Shown here: positions 44,270 to 54,302 of the stretch, piece after piece
Position numbering within the stretch: position 1 is the stretch's first letter
Layout: each line of letters begins with the position of its first letter
From: an uncultured Acidobacteriaceae bacterium
GTDB taxonomy: Bacteria; Acidobacteriota; Terriglobia; Terriglobales; Acidobacteriaceae
Reading direction: 5' to 3'
Length of the DNA stretch: 54,417 bases
Assembly: GCA_903911925.1 (NCBI GenBank)
Contig: CAIWFH010000107.1
Coordinates: 1 to 54,417, forward strand
Program-made: the position numbers and the translations under genes
Notes under the pieces: model-generated
The model's database searches: none
Seen by the model: only the letters and a program-made list of their open reading frames with translations
Told to the model about the DNA's origin: nothing

Positions 44270-44469
44270 GCCCCAAGGAAGTTCTGCTTTTTAACGAAAA
44301 TTTCGATATATTAGAGACTTCAGCCTTGTCCAAGCACGGCCTTGCCTGCTCTGGCGGACCTCTTTTTTTAGAAAGACCGGGGAATTTCCCCTTCGAGGAA
44401 TCGCAGGCGGCGGTGTCCCTCAAACCCGGAACGCATTCTTTACGAAAAGAATTCATTGAGAAGGTTGCC
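44270..44469 (+). promoter_or_regulatory. gltB leader with two short palindromes
   Basis: A TATATT hexamer (44307-44312) could be the -10 element; the -35 is poor. Just upstream is the palindrome CGAAA-A-TTTCG (44295-44305), placed where a regulator would act. Further down the leader, GGGGAA-T-TTCCCC (44379-44391) could form a hairpin, preceded by a run of T at 44361-44369. These may control gltBD; no known riboswitch is recognised. Confidence 0.4.
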
Positions 44470-47400
44470 ATGAATACATCGGATAGTCGTCCCCGCGCAC
44501 CTCACGGCCAAGGTCTCTATCACCCGCGGAATGAGCATGATGCCTGTGGAATGGGGCTGGTGGCCAGCATTCGTGGAGAGAAAAGCCACGACATCATTCG
44601 CAAGGGGCTTGAGGTGCTTATCAACCTCACCCACCGCGGCGCGGCAGGCTGCGACCCGGAAACCGGCGATGGCGCAGGCATTCTGATCCAGATTCCGCAC
44701 ATGTTCTTTTCGCGCGAGTGCGGCGAACTGGGGATGCAACTGCCGGAGGCTGGCGCTTATGGCGTGGCCATGTGTTTTCTGCCGGTAGACAAGCACGGTC
44801 GCCTGCAGTGCGAAGGCGTTTTCGAGCGCATTGCCCAGGAGGAGGGCCTGAAGGTCTTCGGCTGGAGGGATACCCCGGTCAACGGCGATTCCATAGGTAG
44901 GGAAGCGCGCGCGTCTCAACCTTATATAGAGCAGCTTTTTGTGGGCCGCCCGAGCGGGTTGGATGAAGATGGCTTCGAGCGCCTGCTGTACCGCGTTCGC
45001 CGCCGCACGGAAAACGAGATTGCCGAGTCGGAAATCGAAGGCAAGGAGATGTTTTATATCCCCTCGTTTTCGTGTCGCACCATTATTTATAAGGGCCTGA
45101 TGCTGGCTCCGCAGATTGAGAGGTTTTATTTCGAACTTGCGAATCCCCTGGTGACGAGCGCGCTCGCTCTGGTTCACCAGCGCTTTTCGACCAATACGTT
45201 CCCCAGCTGGAAACTGGCCCATCCCTATCGGTACGTCGCCCACAACGGCGAAATCAACACCATCCGCGGCAACATTAGCTGGATGAACGCCCGTCAGTCG
45301 GTTCTGGCAAGCCCGCTTTATGACGGGCAAATCGACAAGCTGTTCCCGGTGATTACCCCCGATGGCAGCGACTCAGGATCTCTGGATAACGCGGTTGAAT
45401 TCCTGTTCCAGTCGGGCCGCTCGCTGCCGCATGTGATGGCCATGCTCATCCCCGAAGCGTGGGCCGGCAATCCTGACATGGACGACGACAAGCGCGCCTT
45501 CTACGAGTACCACGCATCGCTGATGGAGCCGTGGGACGGGCCAGCGGCAATCGCATTTACCGATGGCCGCGTAATTGGCGCCACCCTGGACCGCAACGGC
45601 CTGCGCCCCGGCCGCTACGTGGTGACAAAGGACGATCTGGTTGTGCTGGCGTCGGAGGCTGGCGTGCTGGAAGTTCCCGCGAAGGATGTGCGCAAGAAAG
45701 GCCGCCTGCAGCCAGGCCGCATGTTCCTGGTGGATACGGTGCAGAAGCGCATTATTTCCGATGCCGAATTCAAGAAAGAACTGGCCGCACGGCAGCCTTA
45801 CGCGACCTGGCTCAAGGAGCAGCAGGTTACGCTCGACCAGTTGCCGGAGCCTTCGCGGGTGATTGCATCGAATCCCGAAACGCTGCTGCGCCGGCAGCGC
45901 GCCTACGGCTATACCGAGGAAGATCTTCGGGTACTGCTTGGCCCCATGGGCGCGCGAGGCGAGGAGCCCATCGGCTCCATGGGAACGGACGTGCCGCTGG
46001 CTTGCCTTTCCGATCGACCGCAACCGCTCTTCAACTATTTCAAACAGTTGTTCGCGCAGGTCACCAATCCGCCTATCGATCCCATCCGCGAAGAACTGGT
46101 GATGTCGCTCATCAGCTACATTGGCACGGAGCGCAACATTCTGGACGAGGCGCCGGAGAACTGCCACACGCTGAAGCTGCCGCATCCGATCCTGACCAAC
46201 CGGGATCTGGAGAAGCTGCGCCGCGTTTCCTCTGGCGATTTGTTGGCCACCACGCTACCCGCGCTCTTCCGCGCTTCGGACGGCGAGACCGGTCTCAAGC
46301 ATGCGCTCGACGACCTGGGATCGCGCGCTTCGCTGGCCGTCAACTCGGGCTACACGCTGCTGATCATCTCGGACCGCGGCGTGGATGCAACCTACGCGCC
46401 GATTCCCAGCCTTCTGGCCATGGCTGCCGTGCACAATCGCTTGGTACGCGAGAAAACCCGAACCCAGGTTGCGCTGATTATTGAAAGCGGCGAACCGAGA
46501 GAAGTGATGCATTTTGCATTGCTGATCGGGTACGGCGCCAGCGCCATCAATCCCTACCTGGCCATCGAAACGCTGCATGACCTGAAACGGCTTGGCCTGT
46601 TGCCGCACAACGTCACAGCCAACCATGCCGAGAAAAACTTTATCAAGGCCATCAACAAGGGACTGTTGAAGACGTTCTCGAAGATGGGCATCAGCACCCT
46701 GCAAAGCTACCGCGGCGCACAGGTGTTTGAGGCGGTCGGTCTGAACAAGTCGCTGATCGACTCCTACTTTGCCGGGACCGCTTCGCGCATTGAAGGCGTT
46801 GGCCTGGGCGTGTTGGCGAAGGAAGCGCAGATGAAACATGCGCACGCTTTCAAGCCGCTTACCGAGTCGGAGACAGAACTGGTGGTGGGCGGCCATTACC
46901 AGTATCGCGAGGGCGGCGAATATCACCTGCTCAATCCGTTGACCATCAGCAAGGTGCAGAACGCGGTGCGGCAGAACAATCCGGCGACGTTTCAGGAATA
47001 CACAGACCTGCTGGACGATGAGAACCGGCACCTGTGTACGCTGCGCGGCCTGATGCAGCTCAGGTATGCTGACAAGCCCATCCCAATTGAGGAAGTGGAA
47101 CCGGCCAAGGAGATTGTGAAGCGCTTCACTACCGGCGCCATGAGTTTTGGGTCGATCAGCAAGGAAGCGCATGAGACACTGGCCATCGCCATGAACCGGC
47201 TGGGTGGCATGTCGAATACAGGCGAGGGCGGGGAAGACGAGGCGCGCTTCAAGCCAGACGCCAACGGAGACTCGCGCCGCTCGGCAGTAAAGCAGGTGGC
47301 CAGCGGGCGCTTCGGCGTGACGACGAATTACCTGGTGAATGCCGACGAATTGCAGATCAAGATGGCGCAGGGCGCAAAGCCCGGCGAGGGCGGCCAGTTG

Positions 47401-49062
47401 CCGGGACATAAAGTGGATGACGTCATTGCGCGGATACGGCACTCTATCGCCGGTGTGGGATTGATCTCGCCGCCGCCGCACCACGACATCTACTCAATCG
47501 AAGATTTGGCGCAACTGATCTACGACTTGAAGAACGTCAATCCCAAGGCCCGCATCGCCGTGAAGCTGGTGTCTGAGGTTGGCGTGGGCACGGTGGCCGC
47601 GGGCGTTTCAAAGGCGCATGCCGATGTGGTGCTCATCTCCGGCGACAGCGGCGGCACGGGGGCTTCGCCGCTGAGCTCGATCAAGCATGCCGGGCTGCCC
47701 TGGGAGCTTGGCCTGGCTGAAACGCAACAGGTGTTGCTGCTGAACGACCTGCGCAGCCGCATCAAGGTGCAAACCGACGGCAAACTGCAAACGGGCCGCG
47801 ACGTGGTGATTGCCGCGCTCCTCGGCGCCGAGGAATTCGGATTTGCCACGATGCCGCTGGTCGCACTGGGCTGCATCATGATGCGCAAATGCCACCTGAA
47901 TACATGTTCTGTGGGCATCGCGACGCAGGATCCGGTTTTGCGCGAGCGGTTCAAAGGGCAGCCTGAGCATGTGATCAACTTCTTCTTCTTTATTGCCGAA
48001 CAGATGCGCCAGCACATGGCCAAACTCGGCTTCAAGACAGTGGACGACATGGTCGGCCACGTGGAAAAGATCGATGCCACGCTGGCCGATGCGCACTGGA
48101 AGGCAAAGGGCATTGACCTCTCATCGATTCTGTACGCGCCCACGCTGCCTTCGCGCGTGGCGCGGCGCAAGATGCAGGCCCAGGATCACGGACTGGACCA
48201 GGCGCTGGATCATGCGCTGATTGCGCAGGCCGCGCCGGCTCTCAAGTCAAAGAAGTCTGTCACGGGGAGCTTCATCATTCGCAACGTTCACCGCACGGTG
48301 GGCGCCATGCTGGGCGGAGAGATTGCGCGGCGCTACGGCTCTGCGGGGCTTCCGGACGGCACCATCCACTTCAACTTCCAGGGCTCGGCTGGGCAGAGCT
48401 TCGGGGCCTTTGTGCCGAACGGCGTCACGCTCGAGCTCGAAGGCGATTCCAACGATTATCTGGGCAAGGGACTTTCCGGCGGGCGCATCATTGCTTACCC
48501 GCCGAAGACTTCGAGCTTCCTGCCCGAAGAAAGCATCCTTGTGGGCAACGTGGTTCTCTACGGGGCCACCAGCGGAGAAGTCTTTCTGAACGGAATTGCC
48601 GGCGAGCGTTTTGCCGTCCGCAACTCCGGCGCCACGGCGGTTGTTGAGGGAGTGGGCGATCACGGCTGTGAATACATGACCAACGGCACGGTGGTTGTTC
48701 TCGGGCTAACAGGTCGCAACTTTGCGGCAGGCATGAGCGGCGGACGAGCTTTTGTCTTTGATGACCAGGGGGACTTCTCAACGCGGCGCTGCAACAAGGC
48801 CAGCGTGGACCTGGAGCCGCTGGCTTTGCCTGAAGATGTGGCCGAGCTGCGCGGCCTGCTTGAGCGCCACCGCGACTTTACGGGCAGCCCGCGCGCGGCC
48901 TGGATACTGGAACACTGGGCCGACGCGCAACCATGCTTCATCAAGGTTTTCCCGCACGAGTACAAACGCGTGCTGGGCGTTGAGCGAGTGGAAGCGGTCT
49001 ATGTTTCCCCCACAACTACGTCGTCGCTGGTGGCGGCTTCCGCAGAGGTGCAACATGGGTAA
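44470..49062 (+). CDS. gltB: Glutamate synthase large (alpha) subunit
   Basis: 1530 residues. A 25-residue propeptide precedes Cys26 ([13 protein letters not shown]), the N-terminal nucleophile after processing; the glutaminase domain runs to about 430. A central domain follows (to about 780), then the FMN-binding synthase domain (about 800-1200) with the 3Fe-4S cysteines in [17 protein letters not shown], and the C-terminal beta-helix GXGXG domain (about 1260-1500). It makes two glutamates from glutamine and 2-oxoglutarate. The frame is open 228 bases upstream but ATG 44470, with AGAAGG six bases before it, places the nucleophile correctly. It overlaps gltD by eight bases. Confidence 0.97.
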   Translation: MNTSDSRPRAPHGQGLYHPRNEHDACGMGLVASIRGEKSHDIIRKGLEVLINLTHRGAAGCDPETGDGAGILIQIPHMFFSRECGELGMQLPEAGAYGVAMCFLPVDKHGRLQCEGVFERIAQEEGLKVFGWRDTPVNGDSIGREARASQPYIEQLFVGRPSGLDEDGFERLLYRVRRRTENEIAESEIEGKEMFYIPSFSCRTIIYKGLMLAPQIERFYFELANPLVTSALALVHQRFSTNTFPSWKLAHPYRYVAHNGEINTIRGNISWMNARQSVLASPLYDGQIDKLFPVITPDGSDSGSLDNAVEFLFQSGRSLPHVMAMLIPEAWAGNPDMDDDKRAFYEYHASLMEPWDGPAAIAFTDGRVIGATLDRNGLRPGRYVVTKDDLVVLASEAGVLEVPAKDVRKKGRLQPGRMFLVDTVQKRIISDAEFKKELAARQPYATWLKEQQVTLDQLPEPSRVIASNPETLLRRQRAYGYTEEDLRVLLGPMGARGEEPIGSMGTDVPLACLSDRPQPLFNYFKQLFAQVTNPPIDPIREELVMSLISYIGTERNILDEAPENCHTLKLPHPILTNRDLEKLRRVSSGDLLATTLPALFRASDGETGLKHALDDLGSRASLAVNSGYTLLIISDRGVDATYAPIPSLLAMAAVHNRLVREKTRTQVALIIESGEPREVMHFALLIGYGASAINPYLAIETLHDLKRLGLLPHNVTANHAEKNFIKAINKGLLKTFSKMGISTLQSYRGAQVFEAVGLNKSLIDSYFAGTASRIEGVGLGVLAKEAQMKHAHAFKPLTESETELVVGGHYQYREGGEYHLLNPLTISKVQNAVRQNNPATFQEYTDLLDDENRHLCTLRGLMQLRYADKPIPIEEVEPAKEIVKRFTTGAMSFGSISKEAHETLAIAMNRLGGMSNTGEGGEDEARFKPDANGDSRRSAVKQVASGRFGVTTNYLVNADELQIKMAQGAKPGEGGQLPGHKVDDVIARIRHSIAGVGLISPPPHHDIYSIEDLAQLIYDLKNVNPKARIAVKLVSEVGVGTVAAGVSKAHADVVLISGDSGGTGASPLSSIKHAGLPWELGLAETQQVLLLNDLRSRIKVQTDGKLQTGRDVVIAALLGAEEFGFATMPLVALGCIMMRKCHLNTCSVGIATQDPVLRERFKGQPEHVINFFFFIAEQMRQHMAKLGFKTVDDMVGHVEKIDATLADAHWKAKGIDLSSILYAPTLPSRVARRKMQAQDHGLDQALDHALIAQAAPALKSKKSVTGSFIIRNVHRTVGAMLGGEIARRYGSAGLPDGTIHFNFQGSAGQSFGAFVPNGVTLELEGDSNDYLGKGLSGGRIIAYPPKTSSFLPEESILVGNVVLYGATSGEVFLNGIAGERFAVRNSGATAVVEGVGDHGCEYMTNGTVVVLGLTGRNFAAGMSGGRAFVFDDQGDFSTRRCNKASVDLEPLALPEDVAELRGLLERHRDFTGSPRAAWILEHWADAQPCFIKVFPHEYKRVLGVERVEAVYVSPTTTSSLVAASAEVQHG

Positions 49063-50500
49063 GGTGACCGGATTTTTGGAGATTCAGCGCGAACAACCCA
49101 CACGCCGCAACGCCAGTGAGCGCGTAAAGGATTGGCTTGAGATTTATGAGCCGTTCCCTGAAGAGAAGCAGCGCGATCAAGGCGCGCGGTGCATGGATTG
49201 CGGCGTGCCTTTTTGCCATACCGGCTGCCCGGTGAACAATCTCATTCCCGACTGGAACGATCTGGTGTACAACAACCGCTGGGAGTATGCAATCAGGCGG
49301 TTGCACGCTACCAACAACTTTCCGGAGTTCACGGGCCGCATTTGCCCTGCGCCGTGCGAGGCTGCGTGTGTGCTCGGTATCGATCAGCCGCCGGTTTCGA
49401 TTAAGGTCATCGAACGCAGCATTGTTGAGCGCGCCTGGGAAGAGGGCTGGATTCATCCCGAGCCTCCGGAGCAGAACACGGGCAAGCGCGTTGCGGTAGT
49501 GGGCAGCGGGCCATCCGGCCTGGCGGCGGCTCAGCAACTGCGCCGCGCCGGCCACTCGGTCACCGTTTATGAGAAGGCCGACCGGATCGGCGGGCTCTTG
49601 CGCTACGGCATTCCCAACTTCAAGCTGGAGAAGCACATCATCGACAGGCGCATCCAGCAGATGCGTGCTGAAGGTGTCACATTTGTGACCAATGCGCACG
49701 TGGGCGTGAGCGTTCCGATTGAGACACTGACCGGCCACTACGACGCCATCCTGCTTTGCGGCGGCGCGGAACATCCGCGCGACCTCAACATTCCGGGCCG
49801 CGAATTGAAGGGCATCCACTACGCGATGGAGTTTCTGCCGCAGCAGAACCATCGCAACGAGGGCGACTTTGTCGATCCAGCCACGGCAATCAGCGCCAAA
49901 GGCAAGCGCGTGCTGATTATCGGCGGCGGCGACACCGGCGCAGACTGCCTGGGCACCAGCCATCGCCAGGGTGCCAAGAGCGTTCATCAGATCGAGATTA
50001 TGCCCAAGCCGCCCGAGCAGCGCGCCGCCTCAACTCCGTGGCCCATGTGGCCCTTGCAGTTGCGCACCGAGGCTGCGCACGAAGAGGGGGGCATCCGCGA
50101 CTGGAGCGTGAACAGCATTAGCTTCACCGGCGACAAGGATGGCAACGTGAAGCAGGTAAATGCGTTGCGCGTGGGGCCGCCGCCGAAGTTCGAACCTATC
50201 GCGGGGTCGGAGTTTACGTTGGACGTGGACCTGGTGTTGCTGGCCATGGGTTTTCTGGGCCCGGTACGCGGCGGAATGATCGAGCAACTCGGCGTGACGC
50301 TGGACAACCGCGGCAATATTGCCACCAATGGCAACTACATGTCTTCTGTCGAGGGAGTCTTTGCGGCGGGCGACATGCGGCGCGGGCAGTCGCTGGTGGT
50401 GTGGGCCATCTCTGAGGGCCGCAAGGCCGCAGCGGCGGTTGACCTGTATCTGGCTGAGAAGGCCGAGAAGGTAAGTGACCGCCACCACATCCACGCTTAG
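49055..50500 (+). CDS. gltD: Glutamate synthase small (beta) subunit
   Basis: 481 residues. N-terminal Cys motifs ([20 protein letters not shown] and [14 protein letters not shown]) ligate the Fe-S clusters; FAD site [24 protein letters not shown] site [16 protein letters not shown]-terminal FAD ATG-box-like [17 protein letters not shown]. It passes electrons from NADPH to the large subunit. ATG 49055 lies within the last codons of gltB (ATGGGTAA), so translation is coupled; the much longer open frame upstream overlaps gltB and is not real. Confidence 0.97.
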   Translation: MGKVTGFLEIQREQPTRRNASERVKDWLEIYEPFPEEKQRDQGARCMDCGVPFCHTGCPVNNLIPDWNDLVYNNRWEYAIRRLHATNNFPEFTGRICPAPCEAACVLGIDQPPVSIKVIERSIVERAWEEGWIHPEPPEQNTGKRVAVVGSGPSGLAAAQQLRRAGHSVTVYEKADRIGGLLRYGIPNFKLEKHIIDRRIQQMRAEGVTFVTNAHVGVSVPIETLTGHYDAILLCGGAEHPRDLNIPGRELKGIHYAMEFLPQQNHRNEGDFVDPATAISAKGKRVLIIGGGDTGADCLGTSHRQGAKSVHQIEIMPKPPEQRAASTPWPMWPLQLRTEAAHEEGGIRDWSVNSISFTGDKDGNVKQVNALRVGPPPKFEPIAGSEFTLDVDLVLLAMGFLGPVRGGMIEQLGVTLDNRGNIATNGNYMSSVEGVFAAGDMRRGQSLVVWAISEGRKAAAAVDLYLAEKAEKVSDRHHIHA

Positions 50501-50616
50501 GATCGAGACAAAGTTGTCACGAGAATATTGCCGCTGAGTCAGCCTGATTTCAATGCCCTGCCTGAACAGGCTTGCATTAGGACTATCGGCCAGAGAACAG
50601 ACTGAAAGAGGTAGTC

Positions 50617-50991
50617 ATGAAAGTTCCGGAAAAGCTGCTGGAAGTGCTAAAGAACGACGGGGTCATTGCCATCGCCACATTGGGGGCTGACGGTCCTCAC
50701 ATGGTGAACACCTGGAACAGCTACGCACGAATTTCGGAAAATGGCCGCCTATTGATTCCGGCAGGCTACTTTCACAAGACAGAGGCAAACATTGCGGTCA
50801 ACAACAAGGTGCTGGTGACGCTGGGCAGCAGCAAGGTAAAGGGGATCAACGGTCCGGGTACAGGGTTCCTGATCAAAGGGACGGCTGCTTTTTTGACAGC
50901 AGGTCCTGAATTTGAGGCGACGAAAGCCAGGTTTGGATGGGCTCGGGCGACCCTTGCCATCACCATCGATTCTGCGACGCAAACTCTCTAG
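50617..50991 (+). CDS. Pyridoxamine 5'-phosphate oxidase-like (FMN split-barrel) protein
   Basis: 124-residue split-barrel protein: VPEKLLEVLKNDGVIAIATL, GADGPHMVNTWNSYARI, RLLIPAGYFHKTEANIAVNN, KVLVTLGSSKVKG. These resemble small PNPOx-family proteins that bind flavin, haem or F420 in other lineages; here most probably FMN. It is shorter than true pdxH enzymes. AAAGAGG is upstream of ATG 50617. It stands alone between gltD and the kinase gene; function unknown. Confidence 0.82.
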   Translation: MKVPEKLLEVLKNDGVIAIATLGADGPHMVNTWNSYARISENGRLLIPAGYFHKTEANIAVNNKVLVTLGSSKVKGINGPGTGFLIKGTAAFLTAGPEFEATKARFGWARATLAITIDSATQTL

Positions 50992-51071
50992 GGCATAGGG
51001 CGCGTAGGTCACGCCTGCCGCGTGGGACCGGGATCGCCTTTTGACTGACAAGATGAAAGGAGCCGAATCGC

Positions 51072-51112
51072 TTGACAACGCCCCTAGGCTGAAACTAATG
51101 TTAACGTTTTCA
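51072..51112 (+). promoter_or_regulatory. Sigma-70-like promoter with LacI-type operator
   Basis: TTGACA (51072-51077), 18 bases, then TAATGT (51096-51101). Overlapping and following the -10 is TGTTAAC-GTTTTCA (51099-51112), a CG-centred near-palindrome of LacI/CcpA-family style. It sits 20 bases before the GTG of the sugar kinase, so a LacI-type repressor probably controls the kinase/isomerase pair. The regulator gene is not in the window. Confidence 0.65.
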
Positions 51113-51132
51113 GAGCGAAAGGCAAAAGTACC

Positions 51133-52617
51133 GTGGCGTTCCTGGCGCTGGATATCGGGTCGTCGGAGCTGAAGGTCGCCGTCTACGATGTGGACGGCGG
51201 CTGTTTGTCCTCCGTGACCACCGAGGTTGAGGGAGCGCAGGTCAACGGAGCCCGCGCGGAGCTTGATCCGGAACAGTTCTGGCGATCCGTTTGCAATGGG
51301 ATTACGGAGATTTGTAGGTCTACGCGCACCCCGCTCGTGGCGGCCTCTATCTCAAGCCATGGAGAGAGTTTTCTGCCGCTTGACGCGGACGGCAAGGCTC
51401 TTGGAAACATCATTCTGAACATCGATTCAAGGGCCGGTGCGGAGATGGATGAGTTCTCGGCGGCCTTTGGAAAGAGCCGCCTTTATCAGCAGACGGGCCT
51501 GCCTGCCCATCCGATGTACTCCCTGCCCAAGATTGCATGGCTCAGGAAGAATCAGCCGGAGGTCTTCGGGAAGGCCGCCAAATTTGTCTGCCTGGAGGAC
51601 TACATCCAGCACCGGCTGGGCATGGAGCCGGCTATCAGCAGCCCGCTGGCTTCGCGGACCATGGGCCTCGACATTCATCGGGATGCTTGGGCCGAGGAGT
51701 TGCTCGAGTTTGCGGGGGTTACATCGCGGCAATTCTCCCGGGTAGCGCCGTCAGGCACCGCGGTTGGAGAAGCCGCTCCCGCCATGACCGCCGAGCTCGG
51801 GCTCACGCCGGGCATGGTGTGGTCTGCCGGCGGCCACGACCAGGTGTGCGCATCGATCGGGGCCGGGGCACAAGGCGTGGGCACGGTGGCCGATGGAACA
51901 GGAACGTTTGAGTGCATCAGCGCGCCGCTGGAGCAACCGCTTCTGACCGATGCCAGCCTTGCAGCGAATTTGCCTTGCGAGCGGCACTCGATTGCCGGAC
52001 AGTTTCTCACGCTCGCTTACGGTCCCGGCGGGATTGCTCTGAAATGGCTTCGCGACAACTGCAGCCGCGGACATGCAGCAGACGCAACAGGGAAGTTAGC
52101 ATACGAACGGATGCTTGCCGATGTCCCAGACGCTCCGACGGGGCTGTTCTTCTTCCCGTATCTTCTGGGAACTGGAACGCCGTGGTTGAACAGCGAAGCG
52201 CGCGCAACGATCTGGGGCCTGACCAGTTCAACGACGAATCAGGATTTGGTGAAGGCGGCACTTGAGGGCGTGTGCTACGAGATGCGCTGGAACCTGGACA
52301 TCTTCGAAAATACCGGGATACATGTTGACCGCATTCTGGCGGTTGGAGGCGGGGCCAAGTCTGGCATGTGGCTGCAATTGAAGGCCGACATTTACGAGCG
52401 ACTTGTTGTGGAGGTTCCGGGGGAAGCCAGTTCAAGGGGCGCGGCGATCTGCGCCGGTGTAGGAGTAAACGCATTCAGCGGCTGGCATGAGGCCATTCAG
52501 ACTTTGGTGAAGACGGGCCGCGTCTTCGAGCCTCGCCCAGAGAAGACGCGGCAGTATCAGGATCTGTTCGCACAATACAAGGAACTCGCACTCAGGCTCT
52601 ACGGCCATCATTTGTAG
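51133..52617 (+). CDS. FGGY-family carbohydrate kinase (xylulokinase-like)
   Basis: 494-residue actin-fold sugar kinase. Phosphate 1 motif FLALDIGSSELKVAVYD, catalytic Asp in WSAGGHDQVCASIGAG (about residue 237), and the C-terminal FGGY adenine-site motif RILAVGGGAKSGMWLQLKAD. The substrate is a pentulose, hexulose or polyol. Starts at GTG 51133, with AAAGG ahead; the frame gives no better option. The next gene is a ketose/aldose isomerase 34 bases later, so the pair probably feeds an unusual sugar into central metabolism. Confidence 0.9.
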   Translation: MAFLALDIGSSELKVAVYDVDGGCLSSVTTEVEGAQVNGARAELDPEQFWRSVCNGITEICRSTRTPLVAASISSHGESFLPLDADGKALGNIILNIDSRAGAEMDEFSAAFGKSRLYQQTGLPAHPMYSLPKIAWLRKNQPEVFGKAAKFVCLEDYIQHRLGMEPAISSPLASRTMGLDIHRDAWAEELLEFAGVTSRQFSRVAPSGTAVGEAAPAMTAELGLTPGMVWSAGGHDQVCASIGAGAQGVGTVADGTGTFECISAPLEQPLLTDASLAANLPCERHSIAGQFLTLAYGPGGIALKWLRDNCSRGHAADATGKLAYERMLADVPDAPTGLFFFPYLLGTGTPWLNSEARATIWGLTSSTTNQDLVKAALEGVCYEMRWNLDIFENTGIHVDRILAVGGGAKSGMWLQLKADIYERLVVEVPGEASSRGAAICAGVGVNAFSGWHEAIQTLVKTGRVFEPRPEKTRQYQDLFAQYKELALRLYGHHL

Positions 52618-52651
52618 CCACAAAGCCAAGCACGGAGACAGGAGATCTGGC

Positions 52652-54085
52652 ATGAACCGCAATACCATTGGCGTTATCGTAGGCAACAGGGGAATTTTCC
52701 CCGACAGCGTAGCTCGCGACGGCCGCGAAGAAATCCTGGCCGTGCTGAAGAACAATGGCTTCGACCCGATTTGTCTCACGCCGGAAGACAGCAAGTTCGG
52801 CACGGTTGAGAGCCTGGCCGATTCAACGGCCTGCGCCGAGTTATTTCGCCGCAATGCAGACGAGATCGACGGGATACTGGTGACGTTGCCTAACTTCGGC
52901 GACGAGCGCGGGATTGCCAACGCCATTCGCATGTCCGGGTTGAAAGTGCCGGTGCTGGTGCAGGCTTTCCCTGACAAGCTTGACCGGCTGGCGATGACTT
53001 ATCGGCGCGACGCTTTCTGCGGCAAGTTCTCGGCTTGCTCGAACCTTTCGCAATACAACATTCCGTTCACTCTCACGACCAAGCATACTGTTTCTCCCGA
53101 CGCGCCGAGCTTCATTGAGGATCTGCGCCATTTCGGCGCAACTTGCCGCGTGGTAAAGGGCATGAAGGCGGTTCGCTTCGGACAGATTGGCGCGCGGCCG
53201 GGGCCGTTCAATTCGGTTCGCTATAGCGAGAAACTGCTGGAGTATTCCGGCATTACCATCGACACGTTCGATATGGCCGACGTGCTGGGGCGCGTGAGTC
53301 GGATGAAAGACAGCGACACGCTGGTACAGGTAAAACTTGCTGAAATCCAAAAGTACACAAGCATTGGCCAGGCGCCGCAGTCGGCGATCTTGAAGATGGC
53401 TAAGGTGGCGATTGTTATCGAAAAGTGGATCGCCGAGAATCAACTGGTGGGTTCTGCCATTCAATGCTGGAGCGCGCTGCAAGACGAACTTGGAATTGTT
53501 CCGTGCACGATCATGAGCATGATGAGCAACGGGCTCCTGCCCAGCGCCTGCGAAGTGGATGTTGTGGGCGGCATCGCCATGTATGCGCTGCAACTCGCGT
53601 CGGGAACGCCAAGCGCCATTGTGGACTGGAATAACAACTACGAAGACGATGAAGACAAGTGCGTCATCTTCCACTGCTCAAATTTCCCCAAGCACTTCTA
53701 CGGCGAGCCAACGGTGATGGACGGGCACGAGATGCTCAAGATCAGTTCCGGCCTCGAGAATACCTGGGGAACCTTGCAGGGCCGCATCAAGACCGGGCCG
53801 ATGAGCTTCCTGCGCTTGAATACGGATGATGTTATCGGCAAGTTGACGGCGTACGTTGCGGTGGGCGAGTCGCTGTCGGATCCGGCTCCGACGTGGGGCG
53901 GCATTGGCGTGGTACGCATTGCGAACCTGCAGGGTTTGCTTCGCTACATCTGCGAGAAGAACTTTGAGCACCATGTTTCAGTCAGCCTGAGTTCTGTAGG
54001 GAAGGGCATGGTTGAGGCCTTGCAGCACTATCTCGGGTGGGAGGTTTATGCACACGAGATGAGTGGCGGCGCGGCAAAGCACTAA
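52652..54085 (+). CDS. Sugar isomerase of the L-fucose/L-arabinose isomerase family
   Basis: 477 residues. N-terminal Rossmann-like part (VIVGNRGIFPDSVARDGREE, TLPNFGDERGIANAIRMSG), a second domain with PFNSVRYSEKLL, and the metal-site region IVPCTIMSMMSNGLLPSACE followed by VDVVGGIAMYALQ, where the Glu and Asp correspond to Mn ligands of fucose isomerases. It interconverts an aldose and ketose. AGGAG precedes ATG 52652. Co-directional with the kinase and 34 bases after it. It is divergent enough that the actual sugar cannot be named; relatives include sugar and sulfosugar isomerases. Confidence 0.82.
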   Translation: MNRNTIGVIVGNRGIFPDSVARDGREEILAVLKNNGFDPICLTPEDSKFGTVESLADSTACAELFRRNADEIDGILVTLPNFGDERGIANAIRMSGLKVPVLVQAFPDKLDRLAMTYRRDAFCGKFSACSNLSQYNIPFTLTTKHTVSPDAPSFIEDLRHFGATCRVVKGMKAVRFGQIGARPGPFNSVRYSEKLLEYSGITIDTFDMADVLGRVSRMKDSDTLVQVKLAEIQKYTSIGQAPQSAILKMAKVAIVIEKWIAENQLVGSAIQCWSALQDELGIVPCTIMSMMSNGLLPSACEVDVVGGIAMYALQLASGTPSAIVDWNNNYEDDEDKCVIFHCSNFPKHFYGEPTVMDGHEMLKISSGLENTWGTLQGRIKTGPMSFLRLNTDDVIGKLTAYVAVGESLSDPAPTWGGIGVVRIANLQGLLRYICEKNFEHHVSVSLSSVGKGMVEALQHYLGWEVYAHEMSGGAAKH

Positions 54086-54120
54086 GTCTTAATTTGTAAA
54101 TTGCGATTGAGGGTCGCAGT

Positions 54121-54170
54121 ATCCCAGGTTAGGCGCAAAGACAAATACGCGCCGAACCTGGGGCACCCGG
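54121..54170. repeat. Hairpin repeat (CCCAGGT family, long loop variant)
   Basis: CCCAGGTTaGGCGC ... GCGCCgAACCTGGG with a 12-base loop and one A.G mismatch, followed by GCACCCGG. The outer arms and tail match the repeat at 44092-44128, while the inner stem differs. Confidence 0.75.
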
Positions 54171-54211
54171 AATTGTGGAGGGGGAACGCGGCCGATTGGG
54201 GCTTGTGGTCT

Positions 54212-54247
54212 CCCACCCTTCGCAAAGAACGCGAAGGATGGGGTACC
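54212..54247. repeat. Hairpin repeat (CCCACCCTTCGC family)
   Basis: CCCACCCTTCGC-AAAGAAC-GCGAAGGATGGG, twelve positions with one mismatch, followed by GTACCC. Same design (stem, then G(C/T)ACCC) as the CCCAGGT repeats 50 bases upstream. This form is familiar from acidobacterial genomes. Confidence 0.7.
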
Positions 54248-54278
54248 CAGCTTCATACGAGAACAAGCAGTTATGAAC

Positions 54279-54302
54279 TAGTGTAGTCCGCCAAACAGAT
54301 GT
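54279..54302 (-). mobile_element. Terminal region of IS630-type element
   Basis: The sequence CTAGTGTAGTCCGCCAAACA just before the transposase stop resembles an IS630-type terminal repeat, with a possible TA target at its outer end. The other end is beyond the window, so the repeat cannot be paired. Confidence 0.45.

Noticed and set aside
44242..44469. N-terminal extension of GltB
   Set aside because: It would bury the Cys nucleophile behind about 100 residues, whereas the family has a short propeptide; the extension looks like non-coding leader.
46255..47484. Minus-strand frame of about 409 codons opposite gltB
   Set aside because: Shadow of a conserved gene caused by high third-position GC; no start signals.
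48752..49054. Long N-terminal extension of GltD
   Set aside because: It overlaps the end of gltB in another frame; the overlapping ATG at 49055 gives the family start.
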